Of a stretch of DNA of 64,000 nt, positions 1-10,852 are shown piece after piece. Under the pieces are notes generated by a model. The model searched no databases, was not told where the DNA came from, and saw only the letters and a list, made by a program, of their open reading frames with translations. A program made the position numbers and the translations under genes. The DNA is from Centrapalus pauciflorus (lineage: Eukaryota; Streptophyta; Magnoliopsida; Asterales; Asteraceae), in contig JAANYP010001811.1 in NCBI GenBank assembly GCA_020465985.1, positions 187,932 to 251,931 of the forward strand, written 5' to 3'. Positions within the stretch are counted from its first letter, which is position 1. Every line of letters starts with the position of its first letter.

Positions 1-157
1 CTAAGTGTACAGTTACCCTTTGTGTTTCCCCGTGTGCATGCCAATCCTATCTTAGTTCAGATCATTACTTAGAAGTTCATTCTAATATCATAACCTAAGT
101 TTGAGTCCAAGTCCTCGCGGACACTTGAAACCTCAAACTAATGCTCTGATACCAAAC
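1..157 (-). other. Leader and primer-binding site of a gypsy element lying to the left
   Basis: Read on the minus strand, positions 154-143 give TGGTATCAGAGC, the complement of the 3' end of initiator tRNA-Met, four bases after the LTR end at 158. The rest is untranslated leader. The element therefore transcribes leftwards and its gag-pol lies outside the window. No ORF of note is visible here. Confidence 0.75.
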
Positions 158-2098
158 TGTGACGACCTTGTTAATTAATGATATAATTGTAATCACCAGG
201 ATCGACTAACAACCCAATGAGTATCATAATAATTGAAATTGAATACTTAAATTAGAATTAAGCGAATCCACACTAAAGCAATGAAAGTAAATGTCTACAG
301 TGTTTAAATCTAGCTATTACATCATCATAATTGTTTTAATAGTAACAAATTCCCAGCCCCAAAGCTACATCGTCCATGTACCAATTAGCTTCTAAGGTCA
401 CCGAGATAAGAATTTGATTGCCTAAGATGAAGGTCCCGCTACACTCTTGCCTTTGCCTGTAAACAATGTGAGTCAACAGTAAGCTAAATGCTTAGTGAGA
501 TAACAGATTATACATACAACAAATATTTCTTTACAAGCAATGCTTAACCATGGGCAGTGTAAGCCCCATGTATGTGATAACGGCAGTGAAAGCCTCAGTG
601 TATGTGAAAAACCATGCAGTGCTAGCATGGGGTGGCAGTTCAATATGCTGATCGGGGATGTGCCGAACCTGATGGGATACGAGTGGGATGATCAGTCCCC
701 GACAGTGGCCTGCTGTCAGCCCCAGTCCAGGTCGCATCAGATTATGAAGTAATGATCATGCAGTGCAAGCATGATGTAAATAGATGCACTTTCAAATGAA
801 CGCAAGCTACATGTGTGTTACATGTCAAGTACGAGTGTGCATCATAACAACAAATCATTTCATGAGTGCCAAATGAAGTATATGAACAACGTGAACATGC
901 CATTGAATGTATAAACATGAATGCAAAAACAATAAATGTTCGAATGACAATCTGTTACTCACAGTGATTGGTTTTGTGACTTGATCCTGAATCAATGTGT
1001 GTTTTGATAACACCACAATGATCTGTAATGTAAGTGTAATAGTGAATTAATGTCAGTAATTGCTTAAAACTTGTATTTTGTAATTTTAAATAAACCCTAG
1101 TTGAATTCGGACCACATCCGAATTCGGATGGTCCGAAATCCGGATGGTCCGAATTGGGTCCTCGGTCCGAATTCACTATTGGTCCGAATTTGGGTATAGT
1201 CCGAAGTCATTGTGGTCCGAAATTGGCATGATCCGAAATTGGGATGAGGATCCGAATTGTCCATTGGTCCGAAATGGGTTGGGGTGGATCCGAAATCAAT
1301 GTATATCCGAACTAGGATGATGATCCGAATTCGGATGGATCATCAGTCCGAGTTCATACTTGGTAAAATTCTAACATTTTCCAGAATTATGTTTTTGACC
1401 ATTTTTGCATGTTTGAGTATCTAAAATTGCAGATATGAACTTATATGCTATCATTTAACTTATATCATAACATTTGTATACCAAAACAACCCATTTGTGT
1501 CCATTTTTCTATGTGTCTCGATGAACACACACACTAAAACACACACACAATTACAGATTTCATACTTAGGAGTGGATTTAGAACCTGAAATTTTGTACAC
1601 AACATCTTTAACACTCGATTTGAACATTGCAACCATAAATTCCAACATGCAATAACATTTGCTACTTAAATCTTAGAAATCGGTTCCTATAAAACCGGAC
1701 CAAACATATCAAAATTTCGTAAATTTGATTGATTGTTACCTTAAATCGTTGGTTGCAACTGTTTTAGCTCCTAATTTGCAACTTGTTTCCAACTTTTGCA
1801 CTTGGATTTGTTGAGTTCTTGAGTTTTCTTGGATTAGAGCCGAGAGGAAGAGAGAGTAGAGAGAGAAACCGGTTTTAGAGAGAGAGTGTAGTGAGAGAGT
1901 GAAGTGTGAAAAATAAAAGGGTTCTCCCTTTTTATCTCTATTTTGGCTCAATTGCATATTGTACCCTTCAACTTCGTATTTTCTACTTTAACTGATATAA
2001 TGATCAAAATAACTTAAATTGACATAACATTTCATTAATACAAATAATTGAGTCTTAATAATTGTAAATTACACATAATTGAAAATTGGGATGTTACA
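158..2098 (-). mobile_element. 5' LTR of a Ty3/gypsy element, reverse
   Basis: On the minus strand the segment starts TGTAACATCCC at 2098 and ends CGTCACA at 158, giving TG...CA ends directly followed by a tRNA-Met primer site. The length of 1,941 bp suits chromovirus (Tekay/Del-type) LTRs. It carries a purine/pyrimidine-rich stretch near 1,840-1,920, a CCGAATTCGGAT-type array, and short GGCAGTG...TATGTG repeats near 545-640. It cuts off the env-like ORF remnant to its right, so it inserted there. The second LTR and target duplication lie outside the window. Small ORFs in it look fortuitous. Confidence 0.75.
1102..1355. repeat. Irregular array of CCGAATTCGGAT-type motifs in the LTR
   Basis: About a dozen variants of TCCGAA(TT)CGGATG / GGTCCGAAAT follow one another at uneven spacing. 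The core CCGAATTCGG is its own reverse complement. The same motif occurs in the unrelated-length LTRs of the gypsy element at 36,102-56,723. Confidence 0.8.
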
Positions 2099-2289
2099 AT
2101 GATCGGCAAATAAGACTCAAACGGGGAAGATTTAAAAAAACTATATAATCATTAAAATCTATAAAAGGACTCAGCTAAGAAATATAAAAATAGATATTAC
2201 TAAAATAAAAATGAAAACTAAAAACTAGAAAAATAAATAAAAGTACAGAAAATAACGAACAAAGAACAAGGAAAGATAGTACCCGATCA

Positions 2290-3827
2290 TCAGTATGGAG
2301 GAGGAGGAGGACCAAAGACGCTTCTGAAGAAATCTCCATACGGGCCTTGATCTGCGGGGCTTTGTGGTGGATGTGGAAAGAAGTGAATAGGGACTTGGTC
2401 TGGTAAATCTTGTCTGCCATGCGCTGGGTAACGCTGATAAGTATCTACGGCAGGGTCATAGGACTGGTAGTTGGGCATAGTTGAATCAGCATATGACTGA
2501 TATGGCAAACCGGCATGGGAATCCTCGTGATGTCAGACCCCCTCCCAGTACGCCCAATTATGGTGCTGGTAATAGGCATTTTGGTATGCCAAGGCTCTCT
2601 GCCCGTCCTGAATCTAATCTACCCGACCCGACAAATAGTCAACCCTATCATAAATATGGGTCATTCTCCCATTCATCTTATCTAATCTCTGGGTCACGTC
2701 CTCACGGAACTCACCTTGACCCACCACTAAATCATCTAACTGCCGCATAACGCGGTTAAAGTCATCACCGTCATTGCCTCGACTGTGCGAGGTAGACGCT
2801 CCCCAGTTCGGCTCTTCGGGCCAAACTTCCGCCTCATTCGTGGCCTTCTGCTCTCTCTTTCTCTCTCTCTCCTCTCATCCTCGGTGTAGTCCTCGATAAA
2901 CGACCGATTCGTTTCTTTGTCGAATATCTCGAACCCCTCATCAACTTCCCTAAAAATCAGAGTGGGAAACATGGCGACCGTAATGTACGTCATCGAGACT
3001 GGAGAAGCAAGGGAATCGGGTGAAAGTGCACCCATCCTCTCAAGGAATTTAGAGATCAACCATCCGTGAGGGATGATCGTCCTCTCTCTCGTGTCGTACA
3101 TAGCCCAGATATCATTAATGACTGTCCATGCAAAGGACAGTCGGGGCTTACCCTTGAGAAGGGCATAAAGAACAGTGTTGTCCCTGTGTCTGACCTTAGA
3201 TAGGTCGCTATTTTGCGGCAAGATTATATTCACAATTATCTTGCGAAGCACCTTGCATCTCGGGGACAAATCCTTCCTATTATAGGAATTGGAAGCCTCT
3301 ACTTCCTCGGTGGTTTGGTCAAACACCTTACACACCTGCTCCACCCACTCTCCCGACCAGGCCATATCGGTAAAGGCCAATTGGGCCTCAGATTTATACT
3401 CGTACCCGCGTTAGGTAGACCCTTCGTTGCCCACCCCGATATCTAAGTTAAATAATTGGCGAAGGATTCTAGCATCCATCGCCACGTCCCTCCCATGGAT
3501 GGTGCCTATAAACCTCAGCTCCTTATAAGTGTTACATGTCATCCTCTGAAGAGTAGACATCCACTCCACTACATCGGCCTGATGAATATGTGGGTCGCTT
3601 AGATCGAACACTCCCTCCCAACCTAAGAAATCGAAAAGATATGGGTTTCCGTAATCCTCGAAATCCTGTCTCCTAACCCTCTTTTCCACTAACACACGTC
3701 TAGAATATTTTTTATACAGAAATAGTTGTGTTCTAATTTTCTGGGGGTGTTGGGATAACAAATGGTTGGAGATCCAATCTACTGGCACATCAACGTGTTG
3801 AGTTCTTTGGCGTATTCTTCTTGCCAT
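2290..3827 (-). pseudogene. Athila env-like / putative plant transposon protein remnant
   Basis: Two in-frame blocks (3827-3411 and 3380-2736) are split by one TAA at 3413-3411; a frameshift near 2740 and further stops lead into a C-terminal tail ending in PPPPPY at 2290. The N-terminal block has a basic start and the pattern VLVEKRV...DF...FLGWEGVFDL; the second has LRKIIVNIILP, NTVLYALLKGKPRLSFAWTV and GWLISKFLERMG. This pattern is that of the 'putative plant transposon protein' family (Pfam Transposase_32-like), found as the extra ORF of Athila-type gypsy elements. A heptad-like stretch (about 2,740-2,600) suggests a coiled coil. The function is unknown. The downstream part is cut by the gypsy LTR at 2098. 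The family call is from pattern memory, not from a search. Confidence 0.6.
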
Positions 3828-3921
3828 CTACAAGTTCCATCAATCAATTATGTATGGGATAGATTTAATAATGTAACATATAATTACATTTTTTCACAAT
3901 TACGCTCAATATGTTTAGATG

Positions 3922-3924
<3 letters not shown>

Positions 3925-3960
<36 letters not shown>
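3925..3960. repeat. (AC)18 microsatellite
   Basis: Eighteen uninterrupted AC dinucleotides just upstream of the env-like ORF remnant; a shorter CA run lies at about 9,439-9,456. Confidence 0.95.
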
Positions 3961-3962
<2 letters not shown>

Positions 3963-4018
3963 TTACGCTCAATTATGCTCATTTTATATATATAGTCTAT
4001 AACTTTCCATTATATTAA

Positions 4019-4312
4019 GGACTAATTGCTAAAAATATAAACAACTTTATGAATTTTTAGCATTTATAGCAAATTTATTATTAATAGCATCAACTTTTAC
4101 ATTTTTATCATTTATAGCAAAACTTAAAAAAGTTGTTGCTATAAATGATAAAAAGAATACAAAAGTAAATGCTATTAACGATACAAAATTCAAAAGTTGA
4201 TATTATTCATATGAAAAATACAAAAGTTGATACTATTAGTGATAAAAAAATAAGTAATATTTATAAATGATAAAAAAAATCAAAAAGTTTTTGCTATTTT
4301 TAGTAATTGACC
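4019..4312. mobile_element. MULE-like MITE, 294 bp, with 10-bp target duplication
   Basis: The ten bases ATTATATTAA occur immediately left (4009-4018) and right (4313-4322). The element begins GGACTAATTGCTAAAAAT and ends with the imperfect complement ATTTTTAGTAATTGACC, and the whole sequence folds on itself: AGCATTTATAGC and ATCAACTTTT blocks reappear inverted. It is AT-rich and has no ORF. A 9-11-bp duplication with long inverted ends points to a Mutator-like non-autonomous element. The superfamily is inferred from the duplication length. Confidence 0.75.
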
Positions 4313-4322
4313 ATTATATTAA

Positions 4323-5290
4323 GTACTAAACATGTGTTCAATATATCAATAAAAGTCCATTTAGCACTTAAAACCCATTTTCTAGCTAATTACCCAAACT
4401 TTATAAATTATAAATTACATGTACATTTAGGCAACCAATCTTTAAAAATCCAACTTATTTTCTAGAATTTATCCATGACAAATTAACTAAATTGGCAACT
4501 AAACATATATCTTAAGATACATATTTCAAGATTATCGTCAAATTCATTCTATTTAAATACTTTGATTCTAAAAAGTCAAAATCACCATGAAAACTCCATG
4601 GATGACCATGAAGCTTCATACTCTCATTTTGTTTAAAAAGTATGAAATAACTTGTATTTAAACAATAAAAACACTAACCTTGATGATTGAAAGCTTAAAG
4701 ACGGTAGACACCCAAAATTCTACACGCACTTCTACACCCAAAATTCTTCAAAATGGATGAAAACACCCAAAAAGAAGTGATTTTTAGCCTAGATCTTTGT
4801 TATAGATGGTAGTGTGAGTGTTTTGGAGTTTGGATTAGCACAAAAATGACACAAAATGGGGGTGGACACACTTGAGCCGTAGGGTAAAGGAGGTTTAGGG
4901 TTTGTGAAAATGAAGAAGGAGGCTAAAATTTGCGCCCATGCTTTCGAAAATTTGATTTTTTACTGGTTTTTGTTACGCGGGGCAACAAATCCTTCTGATT
5001 TGTGGTGAAAAATGTGGTCTAATTTTTTGTTTGTGGAGGCTAAATTAATTAAATAAAACATTATTGGAAGCTACCCTTCCCAACTTAGACCATTGTGACG
5101 TCCTCGTCACTTAGAAGATTAGCATTACCTAAGACGAGAGAATAATCAGTACATATTCCTTGCACGAAAATAAATTCAACAAAACTCAAATAAACTTTTA
5201 ATTATAATTTCACACCACACTTAAAATAAAAATAAACAATGGAAAAAATAAAGTACGATTACAATAAAAAAAACCACATCATATCAGAAA
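4323..5290. other. AT-rich non-coding stretch, no gene recognised
   Basis: No ORF with family resemblance. It contains T/A-rich sequence, a CACCCAAAATTCT repeat near 4,710-4,765, and the small inverted repeat GTGACG-TCCT-CGTCAC at about 5,096-5,111, which could mark an old LTR end. Together with 6,127-6,207 it would form the 3' flank of the env-like ORF at 6,208-7,352. Confidence 0.5.
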
Positions 5291-6126
5291 GGGCTAAAGT
5301 CGTACAATAGGTGCGTACTTTTTAAAATGTACCGATATGGTACTTGTACTTTTTTAATTATCTATATTAGACCTGTACTTTCTTAATCGTTCTAATTTGA
5401 TACCTATACTTGTTTAATGACCGGCTAATTTGAAATATAACCTGATTTGGCAATTACACACACGAGATTCAACAAGAAAAAGATTCATAGACAGGTTTTT
5501 GTTGTTTCACCCACCATAAAGGAAAGTATTTTGATCGGAGAGAAAACGACAGTGGTGGCTCTGTATTCCTATTGCAACGATTGTGAAATATATGAAACAA
5601 CTTTCATATTCTTCATCAATTTCAATGAAATCAAATGGATGAAGCTAAACCCGTTAACAACGTACATCATCTTTTGTATTCTTTGTTGAGTAGTCGTTTT
5701 CGATTGAAATCGACGACTACAGTTTTGATGCATTGTCCCAAACGACCATGATCTGTTCTTCACTTAAACCTCACTTTGGATCTCAGTTGCAGATCCACCA
5801 TCATTACGAGAACATCATTATTACTCTCCGCTTTCCGTTCTCATCATGGATCCTTCAACTTCTCGTCCTGCTGTAGTGATCGACAATGGTACGTTGAGAT
5901 ATCTAAAGTAATCTAGGGTTACGTTGATAACTCAATGTTTGCAGCTTCGTTTCTAAGGGTTAATTGCCAAATCAGGTTATATTTCAAATTAGCCGGTCAT
6001 TAAACAAGTATAGGTATCAAATTAGAACGATTAAGAAAGTACAGGTCTAATATAGATAATTAAAAAAGTACAAGTACCATATCGGTACATTTTAAAAAGT
6101 ACGCACCTATTGTACGACTTTAGCCC
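5291..6126. mobile_element. TIR element with identical 166-bp ends carrying a host exon (Pack-MULE-like)
   Basis: Positions 5291-5456 and the reverse complement of 6126-5961 are identical over all 166 bases as read by eye, starting GGGCTAAAGTCGTACAATAG. The 504-bp interior holds no transposase but does hold a host-like 5'UTR, start codon and donor splice site (see 5,846-5,888). Long inverted ends around captured exon sequence are what Pack-MULEs look like. I could not find a convincing 9-11-bp target duplication: the left flank is TATCAGAAA and the right flank CATTAAACA. The superfamily therefore stays open. Perfect ends suggest recent movement or gene conversion. Confidence 0.75.
5846..5888 (+). 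pseudogene. ARP3: Captured first coding exon of actin-related protein 3 (ARP3)
   Basis: The ATG at 5846 reads MDPSTSRPAVVIDN followed by the first base of the next codon, and then GTACGTTGAG, a good donor splice site at 5889. Plant ARP3, a subunit of the Arp2/3 actin-nucleating complex, starts with nearly the same residues (MDP.SRPA.VIDNG). About 85 bases of pyrimidine-rich 5'UTR-like sequence precede it, and the downstream intron-like sequence stops at the right inverted end, so only the exon and its flanks were taken. It cannot encode a functional ARP3. Identification rests on 14 residues plus the splice site. No other exon of the gene is visible in the window. Confidence 0.7.
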
Positions 6127-6207
6127 CATTAAACAACATATTTATTGCAAACCAAATAAAACTTACTGTCTCTCACGCAAACCAAACATATTTATTGCAA
6201 ATAAAAA

Positions 6208-7352
6208 CTATAACTTTTTCGGATGTATGACGACTTCTTCTAGCTTAGCCACCTTCAATTGTATATTCGTCAGCCAGTCTGAATGTACTTCAAACATTTG
6301 ATCCGTCTTCTTTTGTCCCGCTTGAAGTATCTCGATGTCCTTTACCAAAGCTTTGTCCGTGTTAACCAGGTTAGTCAAAACATCTCTCAGGTAATCAATC
6401 TGGGTCCTCGTCAAGTCTACAACTGACACTTTCTTCCATGGCCTCTCGTCGTCTTCATCTACCTCCATCCTAGCTTTTCCCTTGTTGTTTTGTCTCTCCT
6501 CCGGGTACTCAGTGGCAACGAATGGGATCACGGTTAATCTAGAGGTTTTAGGGCAGGGAATTTGGTAACCTAGGTTGGTTCTCTCAAATACTAACCCTAG
6601 CATTGTAAGCTTGGTGAACCAGATCTCATTAGGGTTGAGGTATTTCATCGGTAACTGCTCCGACACTGCTTTCTCTATAATAAATAGCTCGGTCCACATC
6701 CTGCAGTGTGGATAATTCGTCCCCTGACCCACGACATTATATTCCCAAAGATTTTCCATTATAATGTACCCTAAGGATATAGTTGTGTATCCCGTCATCA
6801 GTGCACAGAGTAATAGGATTTCTTGTGGTTTAACGGTGGGCGTGTCTTGGTGCCTGGGAAGCAGTTTAAAAATTACAAACTTCCACAGAAATTTGGCTAG
6901 TGGGCATAAGTCTCCCCTATTAAAATTAATGTAGGTTCGTGCATCTTCTATTGACATCCTAAAAACCGTCGCTATGATTCCAACCCATTTTTTAGCCCAC
7001 CCGTTAATTTTACGTGCTCCTCATATTCGTCTGATCTCCACATAGTGGCGAACCACTGCTGGATCAGACTAGTGTTGATATAGGGCAGTTCCCACTGTAT
7101 TGCCTTTGCCCACTCCAGTCTCTCGAAAGACTCTATAAATTCAAAACCCTCAAAATCGGTTTCTTTCAAGGTTTGCTCAATATGGAATTTGGGTGGTTTA
7201 CCATTATTGGTGTTTGGGGGAACTACAGGAAATTCCACGTTGAGTGGTTTCTTAAAGCGGATATTCTCAGGGTTGTGAGTTCTCATCCTAGGGGTTCGGG
7301 TAAAACGGTTATTCGCAGAATGATTGCCGTTCGCGTTATATTGGCTCGACAT
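6208..7352 (-). pseudogene. Second Athila env-like / putative plant transposon protein ORF
   Basis: Block one (7352-6972) starts MSSQYNANGN and contains FEGFEFIESFERLEWAKAIQ and a TSLIQQWFATM stretch; block two (6957-6208) has DLCPLAKFLWKFVIFKLLP, EILLLCALMTGYTTISLGYI and a basic/acidic linker (KGKARMEVDEDDE), then a C-terminal heptad region ending VAKLEEVVIHPKKL. The order and spacing match the remnant at 2,290-3,827, although the two are clearly diverged. The blocks are in different frames, so there is a frameshift or small deletion near 6,960. No signal peptide or membrane segment is visible, which argues against a classical envelope. The function is unknown. Confidence 0.6.
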
Positions 7353-8399
7353 CTACAATTACATACGTGGAGATAGGATATTAAAAATGGGCTTCCTATA
7401 TTTATAATGCATGAATAAATAAAAACCTTTTTTCTTGTTAAATGAACTAATCATAATTCTCACCAACAATTGTGAGCCAAAACTAACCCTATTAATGCAT
7501 GAACCAAATGAATAATTATTTTAACAATTTAAACATCCTTTAGACAAAACTTTTTCAAAATACTAAAAAGAAAGCATATTTGGAAAAAACTAGGATTTTT
7601 AAATAACTTTTACAAAAATATATTTATATTAATTAAATTAATATATATAATTATATCTAACCACTTTTCAATGAAAAATAATGTAACCTCCCAAAAAGTT
7701 CATCCCATGCATGCATATTAAATCCATAAAAATTAGTACAGAATGAAGCTAGGGGCATTAGGAAGAGAATACCTTAGTAATTCTTGAGATAAACTAGTAA
7801 CGGATTGAAGAATTGACGTAAAAAAGGCGTTATTTGAGAGGTTTTTTTGCATTAAAATCACAAATCGCTGCTTCTGAAGTCGAATTTTAGGGTTTATGAC
7901 GTCTGCGGCGTAGGGTTCTGTTTTTATAAAGATTTCAGTGCGTTAGGGCGTAGGCCAGGCGTAGCCCTGCGCCCGGGCCTCCGGATTTTTGATCTGGTGC
8001 GCATGCAAGTCTCTAAACCCATTTCTTCAATTTTTAAATTTTACGCTCACTCTCCCCAACTTACGCTATTAAATCGGGTTAAAATAATTTACTCTGCATG
8101 CTAAAAATTTAATTTCTAACGTGGGGCTTCTTACACTTAATTTAAACCTAATACCAACTAAAGTTGAGTACATAAAACTAACACACAAATTAAAACACCT
8201 AAAACAAATAAAATCAAATAATCAAATAATCTTCATTTTCGTAGGGAATCACGATTGCACTTAGCACGTGCAACAAGCCGTTAAACCCCTCGGTATCCCG
8301 AGTGGACAAGTGTTGTCTCGTGAGGGTTTCCAGAAACACACCCATAAAGTTCTCTGGGTTGCCTCCCAGGAAAATCTAAGTATTATGTCTTCTGAAACA
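7353..8399. other. Non-coding, probable old LTR or leader sequence
   Basis: The left half is AT-rich. At 7,900-8,000 there is a GC-rich GGCGTAG...CTGCGCCCGGG stretch like the one in the Athila-type LTR at 18,300-18,480, suggesting an old Athila-family LTR. I could not place ends or a target duplication, and there is no coding potential. Confidence 0.35.
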
Positions 8400-9099
8400 C
8401 GCATACAACAATAATACATGTTTAAGTGTAATTAACAATAATTACTACAATAATCCTTGCGAAATTTAGGTAGAATTAAAACTTTTACAACTAATGCATC
8501 ATAGTGATGCACTCGAATAACAACTATTAAGGTCTACTAGGTTACTGGTCACGCGAACGAATAGTTAAGGCCAGGAAGTCGGCTACCCAAAACCCAACAC
8601 AATATTCAAGTCATACCGTTAGTCTTGTATCTAATATCTTCAACAACACGGAAGTCAGAAAGCTTCCAGCATGGTATCACAAAACCTGTAAAAATGTTAA
8701 CAACTAAAATGTAAACAACAATGTTGTTTAGTGAATTCCAAGATTAATATATATAACAATTATACGGTAACTATGTTATGCATTCCAATTAGTTCAACTA
8801 AAATCAAACATTCAACAATCACCAATTTACAACTTATGGGATGGTTCATCTCATCTCATTGAGGACTATGTAATTCTCCATATTTATTTCCATAGGGTTC
8901 TACACTACTAATATGATTAATTTACATAATTCATATCCACAGGTTCTATCTTCATCGCCCGGCCTAGCCTAGTCAACGCGTGAAACTAAATAACGGCATA
9001 GTAGCCCATTGTAATGTTAAGTCAATATTGTCCGAAGGTGACTTGTTGCATTAACAAACACTACTACTCATGACTTCACAAACACAAGTGTTGCCTCAC

Positions 9100-9340
9100 C
9101 ATGCTTGCAGCCCAACGTTTATTTAACATCGCCCGCAGGCGGCCCGTTTCTGTCCTCACATGTTACAACACTTCGATTTGGATATCCGATCAAGTCATGC
9201 TTGCAGCACAACGTTTATTTATCATCGCCCGCAGGGGGCTCGTTGCTGTCCTCACATGTTTGGATATCCCAAAAAGTCATGCTTGCAGCCCAACGTTTAA
9301 TTATCATTGCCCGCAGGCGGCCCGTTGTTGTCCTCACATG
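9100..9340. repeat. Three tandem copies of a 63-bp unit
   Basis: Units start at 9100, 9196 and 9278, each CATGCTTGCAGC...CCGCAGG...GTCCTCACATG, separated by about 33 and 19 bases of related spacer (TGGATATCC). Copies differ at a few bases. Small ORFs across it are products of the repeat. Confidence 0.85.
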
Positions 9341-9673
9341 AAAGAGTAAAACGCAATCCAATCTTAATATGTACATACAAATGACCACATCTACCCCGAA
9401 CAATTACAGGAGTGGTTTCCAACAATATATATACATATACACACACACACACACACATATAACTATGTCCACCCCGATCAAGTACGGGAGTGGTTACCTA
9501 CAAATTAATATGTTGAACACTCAACAATCCAATTGGTCAAGAATGATCCAATGTGGCTAATGTGTCTCATGTTTTATCAATTTTATCTTTTTAGTTATTA
9601 AACTTCCAACTATAACCTTACATATGGGTACAATTTGGTTACCACTTTAGGCTTACCGGTTAAATCCCTAACC

Positions 9674-10852
9674 AGGGGCGGACGCACCCTTTGCAAAGGG
9701 GGGGCCTGGGCCCTCTATGAAATTCCAAATTGCTACTAAAAGGTCCATAAGAAAATTATTAGGCCCTCAATCAGAATTTTATTAAGCCCCCAATGTTGAG
9801 CCCAAAATCCATTAACTCAAATACCTGGTGGGCTGCTGGATGCCTCACGCAGTCACGCCCCCTTGGTCGCCTGGACGAAGTCACAGAAATACGAAGGAGT
9901 GTAGACGCCTCACGCAGACACGCCCTTAGCCCTTGGTTGCCTGGACGAAGTCTCAGAAAAACGAAGCAGCGCAGCCCTGGATGAACTCACGAACGCATCC
10001 CTCTCTGCTCTCTGTTGTGAAAAACGCCAGCAGTCCAGCACCTGGAGGCTAGGGCTTCGCTCTGGATGGTTGGACGAGGTCACGAAGGACGAACGCCGGC
10101 CTCCCTCTCTGCTCTCTACCTTCTCAGTTCTCCTTCTCTCGCTCTCGCTCTCAGCTTCGGTAATAGACTAAAAAGTAAAAACCCTATATAATTTGTTATT
10201 TGTCTCTCGCTCTTGCTCTCAGCTTCTGTAATAGACTAAAAAGTAAAAACCATATATGATTGTTATTTGTGCAAAACCTTATATGATTGGTAATAGACTA
10301 AAAACCCTATATGTGAAAAACTCTATATTTCTATGGGAATGTTTTATGATTTATGAAGTTATTTTGTGAATGTGTTTATGATTTATGAAGTTATTTTGTT
10401 GATTTAGGATTGTTATTTGTTATGAACTTCTTGAATTAAGTTTTATAAATTCTTTATAGGATTGTTAAATGACCTAAATTGATTTTACTAGTTGTTGAAT
10501 TGAATATTTTTTTAATCATTATTATAGAAAGATGGAAAAATTTTATAAAAGAAAATTATAATCTTCGTCATCAACAAACACCCCGAATCAATAGTGAAGA
10601 ATCTTCTAGGAAAAATGCTAAGAGTAAATTTCAATTCATGTCTAATTCAAATTCAATGCTATTTGGTGTAAAAGATATGAATGACCTCCAATGATCCCCG
10701 CTACTAGATGAACCAAGATTGTTGAGTGCTAGCTAGTGTATAGCGTTGACTATCATTTTGCTTTATTGTATCATATCAATATCATCCCTTATGTTTAATG
10801 TAAGTGTTTTTTTTGCCCCCAATGTTTGAGACTTCTCAGATCCGCCAACGGT
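9674..10852 (+). mobile_element. hAT-like non-autonomous element with 8-bp target duplication
   Basis: CCCTAACC stands at 9666-9673 and again at 10853-10860, the 8-bp duplication of hAT elements. The left end begins AGGGGCGGACGCACCC; the right end carries the complement core TCCGCC. At 10532 a reading frame starts MEKFYKRKL and then stops, like the start of TTF-finger hAT transposases (MEKFFKRK-type), so this is probably an internally deleted derivative. Inside there is a roughly 70-bp duplication (CTCACGCAG...GGACGAAGTC near 9,841-9,965) and a 60-bp duplication (CTCTCGCTCT...GTAAAAACC near 10,137-10,252). Confidence 0.75.

Noticed and set aside
540..752. 70-codon ORF with several cysteines
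   Set aside because: Lies in LTR repeats; the open frame on both strands follows from repeat structure.
5447..5689. 80-codon ORF inside the ARP3-carrying element
   Set aside because: Starts partly in the inverted end, lacks recognisable domains and precedes the 5'UTR-like part; probably upstream host sequence or chance.
9101..9341. Repeat-spacer pattern resembling a CRISPR array
   Set aside because: Only three long diverged units with uneven related spacers in a plant genome.
9101..9349. Overlapping ORFs of about 80 codons with repeated peptide segments
   Set aside because: Explained by three tandem 63-bp DNA units, not by a repeat protein.
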